From contig DAHXOQ010000211.1 of NCBI GenBank assembly GCA_027364815.1, positions 1-5,280 on the forward strand: a stretch of DNA of 5,280 bases, in the 5' to 3' direction. Numbering within the stretch: position 1 is the first letter of the stretch; each line of letters opens with the position of its first letter. Made by a program: the position numbers and the translations under genes. Below are positions 4,170-5,280 of the stretch, one piece after another. The notes beneath the pieces are model-generated. The model had not been told where the DNA came from. It searched no databases and saw only the letters and a program-made list of their open reading frames with translations. The DNA comes from Acidobacteriaceae bacterium (GTDB lineage: Bacteria > Acidobacteriota > Terriglobia > Terriglobales > Acidobacteriaceae).

Positions 4170-5259
4170 AGTAACCGGTGCGTGCATGAACAGTCAGTGG
4201 AGGCAGTCCCTGTGGTGGAATGAGCTTCACTTTTACTTTACGCCATCGGCCATCATGCTGTAGGTTATGTGGCCGGTAACCGATTACGTACTGGTTGCGC
4301 AGTTCAATTGATATCTTCTCCGCAATGTCGCCCATCTCAGCAAGATCATCCACGCGGAAGAGTCGCCCACCCGTCTCTTCGCAGAGTTCGTCAAGCAGTG
4401 CCGGCCCTGCGCGTTCTTCCGGAGTCGCTGCCTCCGGATCAAAAACTCCAATCGAGTAAATCTCCACATCCGATTCGCGAACCTGTGCCCGTACCTCGCC
4501 CTCCGTGTACCGCGACCTGTTGTCGCCGCCATCGGAAACCACCAGCAGCGCCTTGCGCTCATGCCGCGCATCCTTCATCTTCAGCACTCCGAAGTAAATC
4601 GCGTCCAGCAATGCCGTCCGTTTGCCGCTGTGCACCATCGCCAGCCGCGCTTCTATCGTCTCCACTGAACTGGTGAAATCCTCAATCAGTTCTGGCCGGT
4701 CGTTGAAACCAATTACGAAAAACTCATCCTGCGGATTCGAAGTCTTCATGAACTTCAATATAGATTCACGCGCGCGTACCAGCTTTGAAGTCATCGAGCC
4801 GGAGAGGTCCATAATCACGCCAATCGAAACCGGCGCATCCTCATTTGTAAAACTTTTGATCTTTTCCGGCCCGCCATTTTCAAAAATTGAAAAGTCTTCC
4901 TTCTCAAGTCCTGTCACCAGCCGGTTCATCGGATCAGTCACCGTAATCGGCACCAGCACCAGGTCAACATCAACCTTCAAAATCTCACCCGGACGCACGC
5001 GCAATCCCTCCTTGCCCGTAAGTGGAGCCTTCTCCGCCCCTTTGGGCACTGCATTGGGATCCGCCGTTGAGCTTGCCGGCTCGGTCACATGAACCTTATT
5101 AAGTGGGTCATCCTGCGCGCGCAGGAATGGAGTCAGCGCCAGCATCAAAAATAAAAACCCAATCAGCGCGCTCGAACATCTCCGCCACCGGATTATTGTG
5201 GCTCGAACTTTTGCTTGTCCCGCGACGCGCGCTCGGAAGCTACTCACCAGCATCCTCAT
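4153..5259 (-). CDS. Exported VWA-domain protein, acidobacterial type (upstream copy)
   Basis: This 368-residue protein starts at ATG 5259 with an excellent ribosome binding site: GGAGG at 5267-5271, seven bases away. A basic n-region of about 27 residues (several Arg and Lys) precedes the hydrophobic core ALIGFLFLMLALTPF (31-45). Probable cleavage is after A48 (LRA-QD), or this segment may stay as a membrane anchor. The N-terminal beta module (DVDLVLVPITVTD to FSIFENG) leads into a VWA domain with D151, S153 and S155 in DLSGSM, T215 in KRTALLDA, and D243 in SDGGDN. The end motifs are RNQYVIGYRP and HARTGYYAP. It shares NPQDE, TGG and QY.IGY blocks with its neighbour, so the two are diverged tandem duplicates. 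The promoter lies outside the window. Such proteins presumably bind a partner through the metal site on the cell surface or in the periplasm; the partner is unknown. Confidence 0.95.
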   Translation of the reverse strand: MRMLVSSFRARVAGQAKVRATIIRWRRCSSALIGFLFLMLALTPFLRAQDDPLNKVHVTEPASSTADPNAVPKGAEKAPLTGKEGLRVRPGEILKVDVDLVLVPITVTDPMNRLVTGLEKEDFSIFENGGPEKIKSFTNEDAPVSIGVIMDLSGSMTSKLVRARESILKFMKTSNPQDEFFVIGFNDRPELIEDFTSSVETIEARLAMVHSGKRTALLDAIYFGVLKMKDARHERKALLVVSDGGDNRSRYTEGEVRAQVRESDVEIYSIGVFDPEAATPEERAGPALLDELCEETGGRLFRVDDLAEMGDIAEKISIELRNQYVIGYRPHNLQHDGRWRKVKVKLIPPQGLPPLTVHARTGYYAPLH

Positions 5260-5280
5260 AGGCGCACCTCCACTTTGGTG

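Noticed and set aside
3597..4223. 208-codon plus-strand ORF antisense to the VWA gene
   Set aside because: Its translation is a His/Arg/Leu-rich mirror of the well-supported VWA frame on the other strand.

Overview
The window most resembles an Acidobacteriota chromosome. The main clue is a tandem pair of exported von Willebrand factor A (VWA) proteins with the layout of the acidobacterial VWFA-related family (TIGR03436). This taxonomic call is inference from family knowledge, not from a marker gene.

Layout. Positions 1-454 hold no convincing gene. They contain a doubtful 36-codon ORF behind a good ribosome binding site, a candidate degenerate Y-RNA-like fold (286-357) and a compact three-way inverted-repeat structure (388-447). 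Positions 455-1005 carry three tandem non-coding RNAs (units A, B, C). Each has a conserved bulged terminal stem enclosing a circularly permuted tRNA-like module: anticodon-arm-like hairpin, then T arm, then a loop-capped acceptor-like stem, then D arm. A small four-cysteine protein gene follows (1040-1378), then a fourth, divergent unit D (1435-1582) that keeps the terminal stem and T arm but carries a long hairpin instead of a D arm. Just 35 bases after D starts a Ro60/Rsr (TROVE + VWA) gene (1618-2955). A strong hairpin (2979-3021) separates it from two convergent minus-strand VWA genes (5259 to 3060).

How it fits together. Bacterial Ro60 proteins bind Y RNAs. The YrlA class of bacterial Y RNA is known to mimic tRNA and in studied species can tether Ro60 to an effector such as PNPase. 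The array directly upstream of the Ro60 gene is therefore best read as a multi-member Y RNA family serving this Ro60. Its unusual points are several non-identical Y RNAs in one locus, tRNA mimicry that includes anticodon-like loops (GUU in C, CUU in A), and one member with a different effector arm. The two exported VWA proteins look like an independent locus that converges on the Ro60 gene.
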